A stretch of DNA of 64,000 bases from Formicarius rufipectus (GCA_013399695.1 VXAU01002343.1:395727-459726); one strand, 5' to 3'; counted from the stretch's first letter, positions 25,725-40,117 are shown. Numbers and translations are program-made. The notes: generated by a model not told the origin, from the letters alone.

Positions 25725-28700
25725 GGGTTGAATTTTAGTCTGCTTACATCTTTCCATTATTTAACAGGATTTAACAGGTTTTGCTTCACTACCCTGAAGC
25801 AATTAAAAAAAAAAAAAGAAAAGAAAAAAAAGTTTAAAAAAAAAGAAAAGCAAAAAAGCAGAGCTTTATGGATATTGTTAAGTTCTTATCCTGGGTAAAT
25901 TAAATTAAACCTCTGGCATATGATGAAAAGTTTGTTTCACCTAATTGAACATCTAATGAGTATGGATGAATTTAAGCCTCTCACAGAAATTTTGTTTTTC
26001 AAAGCTTTACTGTTTAACATCCATTAAAAGGGTTTTGGGTTTTTAGAGTGTTTTTTTGTTTGCTTGTTTCTTGTTTTGTTTTTCAAAGTTTTACATCCAT
26101 TCAAAAGGAGGATAAGCTTTTGGAAGAAAGGTTAAAAACAGAACTCTGATCTCTTCAGGAGGTTTCACATCAAATTGTTGTGTCCTGTATTGATAACTGT
26201 AATTTTTTTCAAAACACCCTGGCCCACTTTTCTGATTCATAGAAGAGCTTCTTAGTTCTCTGGGCTTTTCTGTACAATACTGTGTACATTCACTTAGAAG
26301 CTCTTCATAAGTTTTGCCATTACTCTGATAAAACTAGCATACTGGGTTGTTTTCCCACTAGACTATGAGCCTGGAAACTAGATACAGCTGTTTTACCATT
26401 AAAGTGTCAAGCAACTAGGGGAATGGATGGATAAAATTTTGGACCTTTTTGAGATTACTAAAAGCTTTAATTGCTTACCTTGCTCCATTTGATAGTATTC
26501 CTCTATGAATTTTTCATTTTAATAGTATTGCAAAAGCCTGAGATGGGCACTTTATTCTTTTTTTCTCATTATTACACAGCAATAAAGTTCTGAACCCATC
26601 TTGTCTTTTCCGTTAGGATGAAGGAAGAAATTTTTGTAAAGTAAAAAGTCAAATATTTTTATCCTAGAGATCTTCTCATTTTGTGGAAACCCACAGGCTT
26701 TTAGACAAAGGATTTTGAATGAAGAAATTGTGTCCAAAGAAAGTTCACAGCGAGTTTTTCACACCACACAGCTTGGTCACAGTTCCTCTATTGAGAGCTC
26801 ATGTGGTTATCTATACTTGTTTCCTTCAATTCCACATTTAAAAAAGAGAAAGAAAAAAGAAGCTTCCTTGTACAGCAAAAACCTGATTTGACCATGTCTT
26901 TTTGAAGTTTGTGTTCGCTTTTTTCCATCAAAACATTTTGTTCTGCCTTCTCCTTCCTTTTAAATCACTACACTTTGTGATCCTGCCTACATCCAGACCC
27001 TAATACCTTCTTGCACCACCCTACTGCTTTTATTTGTTCAGGTTTTTCTTACTAGTTCTTTTGTCTTGAACTAGGTGATTTCATTCTATGCCATTATACC
27101 ATTATCAATTTATCCTATGCCTACACTGAATTTAAAGATGGGATTGAAGTGCATGCCCATACAAGTCCCAATTGTATTATAAGGTTTTTCTCCTCAGTGC
27201 AAATCTATCAGTAAGTTGAGTGACATGCTCAAGAGATGATTCTCTTCACCCTGAAATCTATGAGTCTGCTTCTCCCTGCATTGCTTCCAAAATTGCCTAG
27301 TTTAGTTCTAGCATTGATATATATTTATGTCCCTGAGTGTGTTAGTCACTTTGATTCTGACTGCAAAGATTCATGTATAGTGTATTTTTAAGCCAGAGCA
27401 ATATGTGCTTTATTTTACTGGAATGGTTGTGTTCCTTACCCAGAGAAGTATTTGCCTCTGTGCCCTGCTGTCACATGATTCCAGATTAAGGTTTCACTGG
27501 CTAACATTTCTTCCAGTTCCTACAGACACTTCTGAAAGTGATTTGCTGACAAAAGCTTTTTCTGTTCTCAGAAGGAATCAGATATTACACTGTTCAGTGA
27601 TGTCCCCCATTTCTGAGTTTCAGCTGGTAGCTGAAGTAAGACACAGGTGTGAACTTTACCACTGCTGGGCTGACAAACTGGGTCTTTGATGTGATGAATT
27701 GTGTAGACAGTGAGTTGTGCTTCATCTTCTCCCAGTATCTTCTTTGGCGTGGGAATATTTTTGCATAGAAATAGTTTGCAAACACTAAATTTAAATAAAT
27801 TTATATTTACTTTACTACATGGGACAGTTCCTTTCCAGTGGCACTAATGTGGGCTTTCACTTCACCTGGACTGTTTAGCTGTAACAAATTACAAAAAACT
27901 CAACCCTTTTAATCTAAAGCTCATATAAAACAATGTTAGCCATTCTCAGAATTTCCCATTGCTAAAGACCTGCATTTATCCTTTTTCTCAAATTATTCCA
28001 TAACACTTGCTCAACTTCTGTCCTTTACTCAAAGGAAGTAATAGTAAAAAATTAAAACACATCGTCTTCTCCTCTCCTGTTTGCAACATGGCCCAGAAAT
28101 ATACTTTCAGAGCTTCTCAGTGCTAAAAGGTATAATGCTTTTTTGTTATCTCCCCCAAAGTAGTACCTTAATCTTTGAGACTTCAAAACTATGTTTCTGG
28201 TTGATTGTTACTAAACAAGATAATCAGTATTACATTTGGACTTTTCTCCACTGTATTACTCTTAGATGCCAGAAGAGCTGCAGCTGCTCTCAGGTATTTT
28301 GTACTTTTTCTGTAGTTTTAAATTATAATATTTACAATAAATGACACACCATGGTCTAAGAAGAATTTTCAGAGAGGACAATGAGCTTTAAATTAAGTGG
28401 TTGGAAACCACTTATACATTGAATATTATTGTATTCATTGATTTTAAATATCTTTTTCAGCTTATAAAGATGGAAATACAAACAGTGACTAACCCTTTCC
28501 ATTTTCTCTACATGAAGGAATAGAGAACTGTAAGAGTGCCCATCTCCAAGTCCCCTGCTGGCAACAGTAGTTGGAGATTTTTGTTCCATTTTAGATGATG
28601 CTTGCATCCCATATAGACTAAAAGCCTTATGTATTCAGAGAGTTCCTCTGCCTTGAAGATGCGTCATTTCTGTTGCTTGCCTCACACACAGATAGATGGT

Positions 28701-31344
28701 CTGCAATTTTGAGCAGCAGTTTTCCAACTCCTGAAAAGAGGATTATGCTAATACTCCCTTTGGAGTAATCTGCAGGCAACTGAAATTGTTCTTCCTGGCA
28801 TTGTTCCTGACCACTGCTCCTTCCTCATTAACTACTTCTGCTTCTTTTTTCTTTTTTCTTTTTTTTTTTTTTTCTTTTTTTGTGCTAAGGTTTTCATTTA
28901 ATATTCAGAGTCCAGAGTAGTATTCTCAGATTACTGTGCTGAGCAGATAGATTAGGCACACTTCTTGTGAAGCACATTACTCCAAGGGATATTTGCTGGA
29001 GCAAAAGTATTACTGATGGCAACAACTGTGCTCTGTGCTACTCCTAGGCTCTCTTTTTCTGGAGGGAATTTTTGTCTCTAGTTATGCTTTCTTTTATAGA
29101 ATTAGCTGTGTAATACCCATGCCTGTCTTCATTGTTAATAAGTACCACTTCTGGCAGCACACTCTTTTGTCCAGTTTAAAAATAATTTAATAATCTGTTT
29201 CCTTTCAGGTTTATTATGGACAATTTGACAGTGGTGCTATTGGCACTTTTCTCAATTTTGTGCGTATTATGCAAGCTCTTACAAACTCTTGCAACATGAT
29301 GTAGTTATATTTCTTGCAAAATTTAAAGACATACCGATGATTGTCTTGGTTCCTATATCCTCCTGGGCAGTTGTTAGAGCTCTCCAGTCTGAAGCTCTGT
29401 TTTTCTAAATTAATTTCCTTTGCATGAGATATTTCAGATTTATTTATTTAAACTGTTCTTGTAGCCTTGGATTTGTGCCAACATTTTTATACTTCATTTG
29501 GGTATGGTCTGTTTCTGATGCCTGTCCAATTTATTTGTTTTTCTCCTTTTACTCCCTTCCTCCTCCCTCAGTTCTTTATTTTCCAAACTTAATCAAGGCC
29601 TGCCCCCTTTTTAGGTTACTGGTAATTTTTTAATTTATAAATAAAGTAACATTTTTTTTGTAGTTTCAGTATTTTTAAATAGGACACCCTCAAAATACTT
29701 TGCTGTTACATGAAATTAAAAATACTCCTTAAACCTCTGTGGCTTCAGCTTGCTTCTTTTTAACTTCTGTGCCCATCAAATGTGTCAGAGTTAGCCATTT
29801 TGTAGAAATATGTCTAATAATCAAAATATCTTTTGATTCTTGCAAATACAGAGTGCCTCACTAAAAATTTTCCGCCCTCCCTCCATGCATGCATTTTTTG
29901 ATTATTGGACACTTCAGCCTTTCATTCTGGAACTTTTCCTAGCCCTATTAATTCATTGCCCGGTGGGATTCAGCAGCACCCAGTGTTTTTAGTGCTTTAT
30001 CCTCTGTGGGCTTAGCTTCATGTCTGAAACCAGGATGAAAATTTCTGCCCAGTTGTGCACAGAGGCAGTCCCCTTGCCGTGGCAGAAACTCTGTAAAACA
30101 GCAGTGAAGAACAAGCTACCACCTTCAGGCAGTGATTACAGGAGGTGCTGCACCTTTCACACCTACACAGTGCTGTGCCCTGAAAGTTTCAGAAGTTCTC
30201 CTCAGTTCTTCCCTGCAGGGTGCAGCGTAGAAGTATCTCACTTGGGACATCAGCAACCCACATCAGTATATTAATGAAGAGAAGATATGTCAGGGGAAGG
30301 ACAGTGGCAGCACTGTGAACATGCCTCTGATGGCTGTTGCCCCCACATCTCTTTCTCTTTGTCTAATTCTGTCCCAGGTGATTTATACTCGTTGTCACTA
30401 GGGTTCCAGTGAAAACCCTTGGTTCTACATGCAGGGCCCTGAGGGCAGGAAAGTAACCACAACAGAGCCAGCTTGCTTCCTTTCAGCTGAGTGAGTGCAA
30501 GCTTAGGAGGGAGCGGTGAACTGCCTGTAAGAGTGGAATAGACACAACAGAGCCAAAGCTTCAGTCAAACCCACAGTCCCTGCTGCACTCCTCACTCACT
30601 CCCTGCATGGGCATATCTTCATCTCTGTCTCCTCTTCCATCGCCTTCAGCATCACTAGTTAATACATTACCCTCCTCTTGGCCACCAGCACCACTATGCA
30701 AGCCATGTGTGGCCTGCAAATGCTGTAAGGAGCAACTGCATTTCTAAGAGTTCCCTCGGGTGAAGCAGTGACTGCTTGCACAGCATTACTGTGCTCAGTA
30801 GGTTCAGTCTTTTCAGCTGGCTAACTCCCTTCCCCAAAGCAATGCAAATGTAAGCCTGGAAGAGTTAGTCTCCTTATCCTTTGTTAGAATGACTTTTTAG
30901 AAAGAATATTTGATTACTTCAGAGTTAAGTATTGCATCAAGGTGGTGTTTTATCTGTATGAGTAGATTGTCTTGTATCTCTTCATGTCTTCCAGCACATT
31001 TCTCTGCAGACCATGGCCTTTTGTTCTTTGATTTTGGATACATAATTAAAACAAACACCTTTTTAAAAACAACCGTGTTAAACAACCATGGTTAAATAAA
31101 AATAAATACAAATTATCTGTTTCTTTCCAGGCTAGAATCTGATAGGCGAGAAAACAGTTATATATTCTCTAGATTACTGAATCAGTGAAAGGAAACATTC
31201 TTCCTCAAGAAGCCTATTTCATTGTATCTCTGTACTTCAAATGGTTGTAGAAATAAGTAGATAAATTTCTTATCTAGAATGAGTCATTTCATTAACAGAG
31301 ATCCAGAGAAGATTATCTCCTTTTCAAATTATGAGACAAGTAAA
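25725..31344. other. Intergenic, no gene seen
   Basis: T-rich on the plus strand for long stretches, with a poly(T) cluster near 28845-28880. ORFs do not exceed about 95 codons and none is recognisable. No exon could be framed by splice sites. Confidence 0.5.
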
Positions 31345-31481
31345 GGTGATTAGCTCAGTTGGTGAGAGCCTGGTGTTAATAAACCACGGCTGTGGGTTCA
31401 ATCCCTGTTTGGGCCATTCATACAAGGGTTAAACTCAGTGATTCTTGTCAGTCCCTTCCAGCTCAGAATATTCTGTGAAAT
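31345..31481 (+). mobile_element. tRNA-Ile-derived SINE with CR1-like tail (TguSINE1-like)
   Basis: Positions 31345-31416 read as a degenerate tRNA-Ile: an A box in tagctcagttgg (31351-31362), an anticodon-loop segment still containing AAT, a B box ggttcaatccc (31396-31406) and a gggcca acceptor end. It continues without break into a tail with CR1 3'-end landmarks (agggttaaactcagtgattc, cccttccagctcagaatatt, ctgtgaaat). A tRNA head fused to a LINE tail defines a SINE mobilised by that LINE. The zebra finch SINE TguSINE1 has this make-up as I recall it. The acceptor stem no longer pairs well (5' ggtgatt against 3' gggcca), so this is a SINE copy and not a working tRNA gene. Confidence 0.85.
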
Positions 31482-34400
31482 TTGTGAAGCTTGTCTGTAG
31501 ATTCCAGATTATGGCTCAAATGTCAAGCAGAAATCAGTGAAGTTTGATTGAATATACCACAATACCCTTTTTAATCACACTTATTTTGAGGTTTAGAAAG
31601 CCACTGACTCTCCTTCACTAGAGGAACTCCTTTAGATAAAATTCGGTTTGCATATCCTTATCAGGCAATAAAGCTGATCTTATGAGATAGTCCATTAGAA
31701 GAACCTAGGATTTTTTTTCAGAAAATTTCTCTGTAAAAATCTGTATTTTGGGGTTTTTTTTGTACAAGCACATATTTTAATGTAAAAAATCTTTGCTTTT
31801 AAAATAGATTTTTTATCTTCTTGCACAAAATATTGGTGTACTTTTAGAGTTAGGATTCTTATTTCAAGACTAGATTGTGTGAATTGGAGCAAAACATAAC
31901 CTGCTTCTCTGGTCAAACCTTATAATAGATGCATTTTGTCTAACTCTTAATAAAAAATGGTAACTCTTTCTGTAAGCTAAAAGGCAACTAGCCTCCTACA
32001 CATTCCTCCCACAAAATGTTCAGTTTAGATTTTTTCAATAACTTGCACTCTGATTTTAAGACATCTATGTGCAGAAGAATCCCCTCATTTTCAAAGCACT
32101 GTTTTCAGCTCAAAATGCACAACTACCAACCAAAGCTGAGAAGGTTCTGGTGTGGTATTGCTTATAACTACACCTCAATGTATTTATACATGTGTGCACA
32201 GAAAAACATTTTTTGTGTTTAGTGTTTAACATAAAGCCATTCATTATTCTGTGAATTTCAGACTGGGATTTGCAGTTCTTTGTTAAATGAATGACAAAAA
32301 TTTGAATGATATTGAGCAGAAACATTAATATAAAGATTAATCTGTTTCCTTTTTTGTATAGTTTTCATTTAAAAGGTCTTCCTTTCTCAAATTAGTCTCC
32401 ACAAATTGCCTGTTTAATGTATAATCAGTCTTGAACTTGTTCTTTTCTTGTTCAGTATAAATTAAAGTTAATTTTGTTGAAGTCATGGTCCCTATGTTAC
32501 ACATTTTTCAAATGGTGATATTTTCAAAATCTGTATGGCAGCTGTTCTGCTTCTCCTAAGCAATACACAGAAGTTAGTTTTATTTATAAACACGCAGACC
32601 TCTACTCTGTGTCCTATGAATTAAAAATCTAAACAAACACCTCCATCAACACACAATTATTCACTCCTGGTTGTAGGAATTGTGTTCCATTTGCAGCATT
32701 ACAGTAGGTTAAAACATACCACTTATGTTCAAAAGTTCAAACTTCTGGCAAAAAGGGATAGAAAACACAACAACAAAGGATTATTTCACTGTAGAAGGCA
32801 CACAAAAGAATAGATATAAAGGCCTTGTGATCTGTTTATTTGCTAAAGGAGTTATGTTTTAATCAAGTAACACAATACCTGTGCCATACAATTACTTGAA
32901 AGGTATCTGAACTTCACCTTCAGGCTTTTTGGGATTATGTGACAAAATTCACCCATTGTTAGTGCCCTAGTTCAAGGTCTACATTTTTCTAAGGGTATTT
33001 TGCTCTATAAAGCAGAGGTCAGAACTATATACTCATTCAGAATGCAGCTGCAGCTTTTGCATTTACTTTCCACCGATTTTCAACAAATGCTTAGAAAAAG
33101 GGTTATCAAACACAAAAATCATATTCAGTCTTCTGGAGTGCAAATCAAAATGAAGGGATAAAGGTGAATGTAATTTTATAAAGAGTATAAAATTCCTATT
33201 ACAAAACCAACTATGTAGAGGCTGCAGATTCTCATCTACAGCACAAATATAAATTGCTGACCACTTGTAGAGTTACAACATAGCTGTTAAGAAGTAGCAT
33301 AAATTCAGACCTATTACACTGATTTTAAAAGTACTTTTCCCCAGATCTGCACTGTCCAAATCCCTTCAAGTCTACTAGGATAATTTCAGTCATTTGTATC
33401 ATCTTTTTTGCATGAACAGATGCCACAGGCTTGTTTCACTGGATGAAGTGGAATTTCACTGGAATCCACCTCTCTCTCCTGTGCCAGCTTTGTTCCATGC
33501 CCCAAGACATGACAGAGCATCATGTGCCAGCAGGAGGATGGAAGAGATTCAGTTCTGTTCGCTCAAGATTACCCATAGAATTATTCAAATGTTCTGAGCA
33601 TTGAGCTTTTGATTTCCCAATCCTTAATCCTGACCACATTGTGGCAAGCAGATAATTTCATTAACTCTAATGAACTATATTATGTGAATTTCTTGTCTTT
33701 TAAATGAAAGGAGGGGGTGACATTTTTTCTGTTCTGTGGTTTTTTTTGTGGTTTTTTTTTTTGCTTTACTTGTTACGATTTTTTATCAATTACTAACGGA
33801 TCATATCAAGTTTAGTTAAATCCTTTGACATGTATGCTCAGGCATCATAGGAGTCTTGTGGCTTGACATGCAACAAATAAGCTTTTCTCATCTTCTGGGG
33901 ACATAAAAATAGGTGTGCATGCATATACAAATGATGAAAATAACAGCCTGAAAGTGCTGTGGGTTAGTGAGCATGGGGAATTAACAGGTGAACTTTTAAA
34001 ATGTTTGAAGAACTGTCTGAAAGGGAGATGGCAAGGAGCTCTGATGAAAGGAGAACTAGTGTTCTGGAGAAAGGCAAATAGGGAATTTTCCAAGTGGTAT
34101 TTAAATATTTTCATCAAGGACCTTGGCAAAGAGAGTAGGAGTATGCCGTTGCAGTGTGCCAGTGCCATGTATTCCTGTTTTATCAGGTCATGGCTACACG
34201 CCAACTAAAATACATAAAAGGCCATATGAATTTCTTTTCATTACATGATAATCTGTGCTGCCAAAATAGTTTGGCTTTCGGCTCACTGGATGCTATTGTT
34301 CTACCCAAGCACCCATATATGTGAAAAGAGAGCAAAACACAAACCTGATGACTGTTTTAGGAAGGCTGGTGAAAATCCTGGCAAGGCTGTAACCTCTCAT

Positions 34401-35035
34401 ATCATTTGCTTTCCCAAGGGTCTCTTGCTGTCCTCATTTTGACATAACCAGATATCTGTATCGTGATTAAATTCAGGTAGTTATCCCAGGTTCCATACCA
34501 GACACACCAGCTGTAATGGGAACATGCATAGATTTCAGGCCACAGAGAAATAAAGGGTGTAGGTGTCCTGGTTTATGACCCGCAGACGAGCTAAGGGAAG
34601 ACGGTTATGCCAAGGCCAAAAATAGGAAAGAAATCCTGTGATACAGTTTAAACTGACTCTGCTGCCAAAATTTACATAAGTTAAGCTACCTATTAATACT
34701 CTGGGGGATTTCTAGGGCACAAGAAAAACATACTTTCTAGTTTTTAAGATCATGGTTTCCAAGTTTCCAAGTTTAAAATTATGAATAATCAGAAACAGAA
34801 ATGGAAAAAAAGTGTCACTGCTTCTTCCCTTTCAGGCTTTAAAAATAACCATAAATCTTTGTCTGTATTTTTCAGGTATTTTATTTTCTTTACACCAAAG
34901 TTTCAAAGGTGTCTGGACTCATACTTCTGTTCTGGAAACAATTCTGTGCACTTATTCAAAATTGGGCAGTTGGGTGAGCTTGGCTGACACAATACACAAG
35001 TTAGGTAGTCTACACAATTTCTAAATTTTTGCCAG
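31482..35035. other. Intergenic, no gene seen
   Basis: AT-rich. Positions 33915-34208 are open on both strands but unrecognised. A stretch from 34568 begins tgtcctggtttatgaccc, like some avian LTR starts, but no matching end was found. Confidence 0.45.
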
Positions 35036-35230
35036 CAGAGGGGAAGGGTGTTGAAGAACTGGAACAGAGTCCACAGGGAAGTTGTGGGTACCCTGGAAGG
35101 GCTGAAGGCCAGATTTTATGAGTCTCTGACCAACCTGATGCAGTGCACAGCATCCTTGCTCATGACAGGAGGGTTGGAACTAGGTGATCATTTGGGGTCC
35201 CTTCTAACCAAGGCCATTTTATGATTCTTT
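35036..35230 (+). mobile_element. CR1 LINE 3'-end fragment (sense)
   Basis: Sense CR1 3' end: an actggaacagagtccacagg block, a gggttggaactaggtgatca block, a tttggggtcccttctaacca block, and the terminal ttttatgattctttg. Truncated at its 5' side. Confidence 0.88.
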
Positions 35231-36178
35231 GTTAATATTATACTGTATTGTGCATATTTGAAAAGTCTATAGCTCTCTATTTCTAACTAACAAAGAAGTT
35301 TTCTTAGTGATTCACCTATTGAGTCATTAGAATGTATTTTAGTAGTGAAAAGTTCATATGCACTTTTTATATAAAAGGGACATTATGCTTATTTGTAAAT
35401 TTTAATCCATGTATCTGAATTGCACCTATTTTCATACAACCACTATTTCAGTAGACTCTTGCCTGAGAAATATTCTGCATAATTCTGCATAACTTGGTGC
35501 TATTGATAAGACTTACTATACAGTGTCTAGGAAGAGCAATACATTTTTTACAACTTGTGCAAATAATTTTGCATAGTAATTGATCAGATTAGTCCAATTT
35601 TTAGTGTATGTAGTATTACAAACAGTGGTCAACATGTTATTTTTAAGAAGGACACTACTTCAGGACCATATAAAATAATCCTTAACCAGCTTTACTCTCC
35701 TGACTTTCAATAATAAATAGTTTATGGATTTCCAGAACTGCAGGTTTGCCAAGACTCTTGTTTTCAACAGCTAACAATTCCTTTCTGAATATGTCTAACC
35801 TCCTTTTGAAGCTACTTCATCATTTTCTAAGTTGTGATAAGGAGTCTCAGTGTTTTACTCCTTCCTCATATGGAAGCCACTCTAATTATCCCTGTTAGGC
35901 ATCCATCATTTTTAGTACTTCTACTGTATCCCTTTAAAGATTAACTGATTAGAACTAGAGACTATATTCAAGACAGAGGCTTACTGTCCATTTACACAAA
36001 TTCTCAAAAGTATTTTCTGATATGTCTGGAGCGGTTTTTTTTCCTTTCTCTCTCCTTCCAACAATAAAAGCCAATACTGTGGTTTTACTCTTGCCTGCTG
36101 TTGAGCACTGGATCTGATATTTACATGGAACTGCATGCAGTTTTTTCAGTACTAGCTAATTTAGAGCCCATAATTTTG

Positions 36179-36192
36179 CATATATATATATA
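36179..36192. repeat. Short (AT)n run
   Basis: Seven AT/TA units in a short perfect run. Confidence 0.8.
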
Positions 36193-38342
36193 ACTTCCCA
36201 TATTCTGAAATTCATTACCCGGTCCATTTGTTCTCTCTCTAGTATATATATTGAAATGCCTAATCCTGAATAGTATTAATGGTGCCAAAAGAATACAAAC
36301 CCATAAAAATATAGAAAAACTCTTCAGTAGATATATATGTCCAAAAAAAGAGACATGTTTCTGACATGGTATTTACATGGCAATAGAGGAGATATGTTAA
36401 GGCAAGATACTGAAGTATCGGGTCTACTAACTTTGTTGAAAGGTTAGTTAAAATCTAGCCAAAGTGCTATAAGAAACCCCAGAATTATTTCACAGAAAAG
36501 ACTCCAGTCTCAAGACATCCAAAGACTGGGAAAATATCAACAGGATTTCAATCTTCATGAGATCTGAACCTACGGAAAAAAAACCCCAAACAGTCAAGTC
36601 AGGAAGATTTGATACCAGAGGAAAAACAGCAAATCAGAAAAATGAGGGAAGGGTGTTTTCCCCTTCAAGACAATCCAGAGAACTCCTTATGCAACAAAAA
36701 CTATGAAATGAAAATCATTCAAATCTTACAATCTGGAGATCAATTCAATTAAACTTTAATATCTGCATACAGAGAAGTAAGTGTACCATCATAACAACCA
36801 TTAGCTTTGCAGTCTCTCTGTTCATCATGTGATGCAAATATTGACATGAATTATGCAGTAAGCCTTTGGGAAAACTAATGAATGTTTCATATAATAAATA
36901 AGGTATTGCCCTCTCTTTTCATTCAAATCTTTTCCTAAGACTAATTGCTAGCTAGATGCCTACAAAAACATTAACAGATACATTTTGCTAGGTTATAGAT
37001 CAATCATAGAAATGTACTATTGCTTATTTATGAGTCTAAAAATGTGAACTCAGATAACCTGTCACAAATCTAACAGAAATAGAATTGCCCTGTAATAATT
37101 TCTGAATATGATTAATGTGTTACTAGACTGTTTTCTTTTAGGACAATACAGGTTTAGTCTAATGACAAACAGACACAGAGGTTGAAAGAAGCAGGGGGAA
37201 AAGAAAGGGAAGAAGGAATCAGAATAACTTCTTCACATCTCATTCGAAATAAAGAGTTAACAAAATATCCTATGACAGGACTAAGGTGGAGATATAATAG
37301 AACAGAAAGACTACTGCAATACTTATTTTTTAAAGGAGGACAGGTTAGCTGCTGTATAGCTTTTATAGCAGATTAGACAAATGCACAAACTCCTGCTGGA
37401 AGATCTGAAAATGGTAAGAAGGAGGATAGATGTATATACAACAGTCTGTTGTTCAAAGTCTTTGTGCTTTGTTTTGAACTCTAAAATAACCCACACATTG
37501 TATTTGTATCCATTTATACACATTTGTGCTATAAGTACAAGTGTGCTGATATTGTTGAGTAGAGCCTTTTACACTCTCCTCCTGGACCAATCAAGGCCTC
37601 CTGCTCTTATTTTCAATGTATACAGAAATAAAAATGTGTAGATCTCCCAGTGAGTTCCTCTCAAAAATCTGAAATGAAGACTTGGAGGGAGAAAGGTACA
37701 TTATGAAGAAGAGATTCTGTGGCAAAAAGAGTACACATTTGCTGATGTTAACTAGCGTATCTTCAGTAGTTGATCTAATTGTTGATCTGATCTATTATGA
37801 GAGACTGGTACAAAGTATAAAACTGAGGGGGGGGGATGGAGGAAGCCAAGAAATAACATCTGAGAATTAGGAAAACTTGAAGAAAGAAATAAAAAAAGTG
37901 TAACATCAGCTGTAATACTGATGACAGAGAGTATTCCAAACAAACACTTAAGTAGAACTGAAGGATGTCATAGTGCAAGGGGACAATTTGAAATTATGCC
38001 TACTTTGTAGAATAAAGCAGATCAGCCATCTCATCAGCTGATACCAAGTTGATATGTAGCAGCTCACTTTTGGGTGTTAGTCATGTCATGCCCCATCAAA
38101 TTGGGATTACTTGTGTTCAGTGGCAACATTAGAGAATGCCACTTGAATGAGTCATCCACCTTTTAGTGAATTAGAGAATTAACTTTTCGCCACAACTCAA
38201 GCAGACTATCAAATTGAACAACAAAGGTACATGATGAGCCCTAGACCTTTCTGGGTGGAATCCCTTTGGCACCAGAGATTGGCCATATTTTGCCACTTTC
38301 ACCTATGGCAGGAAAACCCAACTCACCAGCCTAATAGAAAAT

Positions 38343-38394
38343 AACTAAAAATTACTAAGAATACCTAAGAAAATACTAAGAATTACTAAGAATT
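38343..38394 (+). repeat. Short imperfect tandem repeat
   Basis: Repeated actaagaat-type units (ttactaagaat, acctaagaaaat, actaagaattactaagaatt) over about 50 bp. Low-complexity local duplication. Confidence 0.65.
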
Positions 38395-40070
38395 GTATTT
38401 ATACATCTTAATATCCCATCATCAGTTTCCTTCATCATCCCAGATGCAGGTATTCAGGAACCTATAACACAAACATTCTACCTAAAGTAGATAGTTGGTA
38501 AACAAGTGCAAATCTCAGCAATCCATGACACGTGAGCTAAAATTGCAGTCAATATAGATGATATACAAGGCATTCTTGGGCTACTGAAGAGCAGAATCTC
38601 ATGGTAAACACTAGTCTCCTCTATGACCACTCTGTTGACCAGCGCAAATTGTCATGGAACAGTTTTCAATAATATCTCAGTATTGAATAAAATCTTCCTG
38701 AGAGCCATACAACAGGCTGCTGCTTCCAACCCAGCTCACATAACTTTTCATATTTCATTGTTTTCAACAGCTGCAAGACGAAATGAAGAGGAGACATACA
38801 GGCATTTTATACATTTTTAAATTTTACATATTTTGAAACACCAATTCCAGGAAAATATTCATGAGACAAGTATCTCCTATGAATATTCATCTAGATGTAG
38901 GAAAATTTGCAAATTTGGATCTCTGACCTAGCCATTTGAGCCAGAATGCCTCCCACAGCTATGCTACATATGCACATTTGTTTATTATATTATCCCTTTT
39001 CCCTAAAGCAACCCTGTGTATTCACAACTAAGGAACAGATGTGGTTTGTCATCTACAATATATAATATTCTAACTTGCACTGACAAAAAATTAAAGCTCC
39101 ACTGTCTAACAGCCTAATAGTAATAGATATTCTTTACAAAGACAATAAGAAAAAATAGCAGATTTGCAATGCATGTCAACATATGTGTGGTTCTGAAGAG
39201 TCATAAGTTATTCTGCTTTTAAAAAGCAGGATATTCGAAGAAAGAGAAGAGTAAATTGAATCTGCAAAATCATCAGGGTTTTCCAAATTCTTTATAGTTG
39301 GCTTTCTGGTACCAGACAGGCTGAAAGAGGTGTAAGAGCTTTATAGACAGGAGTAGGTGGACCTGTAGAGGAGGAACCTTTCTTAAAATTCACAGTCTAA
39401 CATCTTTTCTTCCAACACTAGTGGCTGACTGGAAACCAATTTCCTCTAAGTGTGGCATTTCTTTTATCTTGTTTATCTTACTATAAATTCATAACTTCAT
39501 GAGAATGTTTATTAGATTACTATTAATAGTTGTATAAAAATTAATTCCTCATATGACCTGAAGATAAATCTTGAATCTAATGCATAACAGAATAATTTGA
39601 TTGAAACATCCTAGTTTCTTGCTAAAAAATATTCATGGGGAAACCCCTACATAAGTTTTGTAGTGTGATTTCCTTTAGTATTCATAAAGGAGATTAGCAG
39701 AATTAAACTCACTGTGAAACACACAGAGAAGCAGCATGAGTAATGAAAACTAAGTTTATGAGATGGCTAAAATGAATTGCAGGTGTTTATAGTTTATTTT
39801 CTCCTACAGCCCTCAAAGTTAAGAGCAGCCACATCTGAATCCCTATAAATTCCATCAGGCATATGGAGAGGAAATTCAAGACCACAGATCTCTTTCAAGA
39901 CCAGTTCAGACAGTTTTGTCAATATTGAGCTCAAGAATCCTGAAATCACAAAGGACGGATTGAAATAGGTGAACATTTACAATTTACAGTTGTTACTGAC
40001 TGATGTGAATATCCAACTGAAGGAGCCCTCAGAAAAGTGATCTGAGGCTTCTCCAAAAAACCCAAACCTA

Positions 40071-40079
40071 AACAAAACA

Positions 40080-40111
<32 letters not shown>

Positions 40112-40117
40112 CAACAC
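40071..40117 (+). repeat. (CAAAA)n low-complexity run
   Basis: Repeated caaaa/caaaaa units. Simple repeat; the long minus-strand hydrophobic ORF here is its translation and not a gene. Confidence 0.9.

Noticed and set aside
25548..25757. Minus-strand ORF across the gap
   Set aside because: Made of poly(Phe)/poly(Lys) from homopolymers and unresolved N; not a protein.
31345..31416. Functional tRNA-Ile gene
   Set aside because: The acceptor stem is mismatched and the sequence runs directly into a CR1-like tail, so it is a SINE head.
33915..34208. Possible CR1 internal fragment and 97-codon ORF
   Set aside because: Only a faint resemblance to CR1 (atcaaggaccttgg block); too weak to call without alignment.
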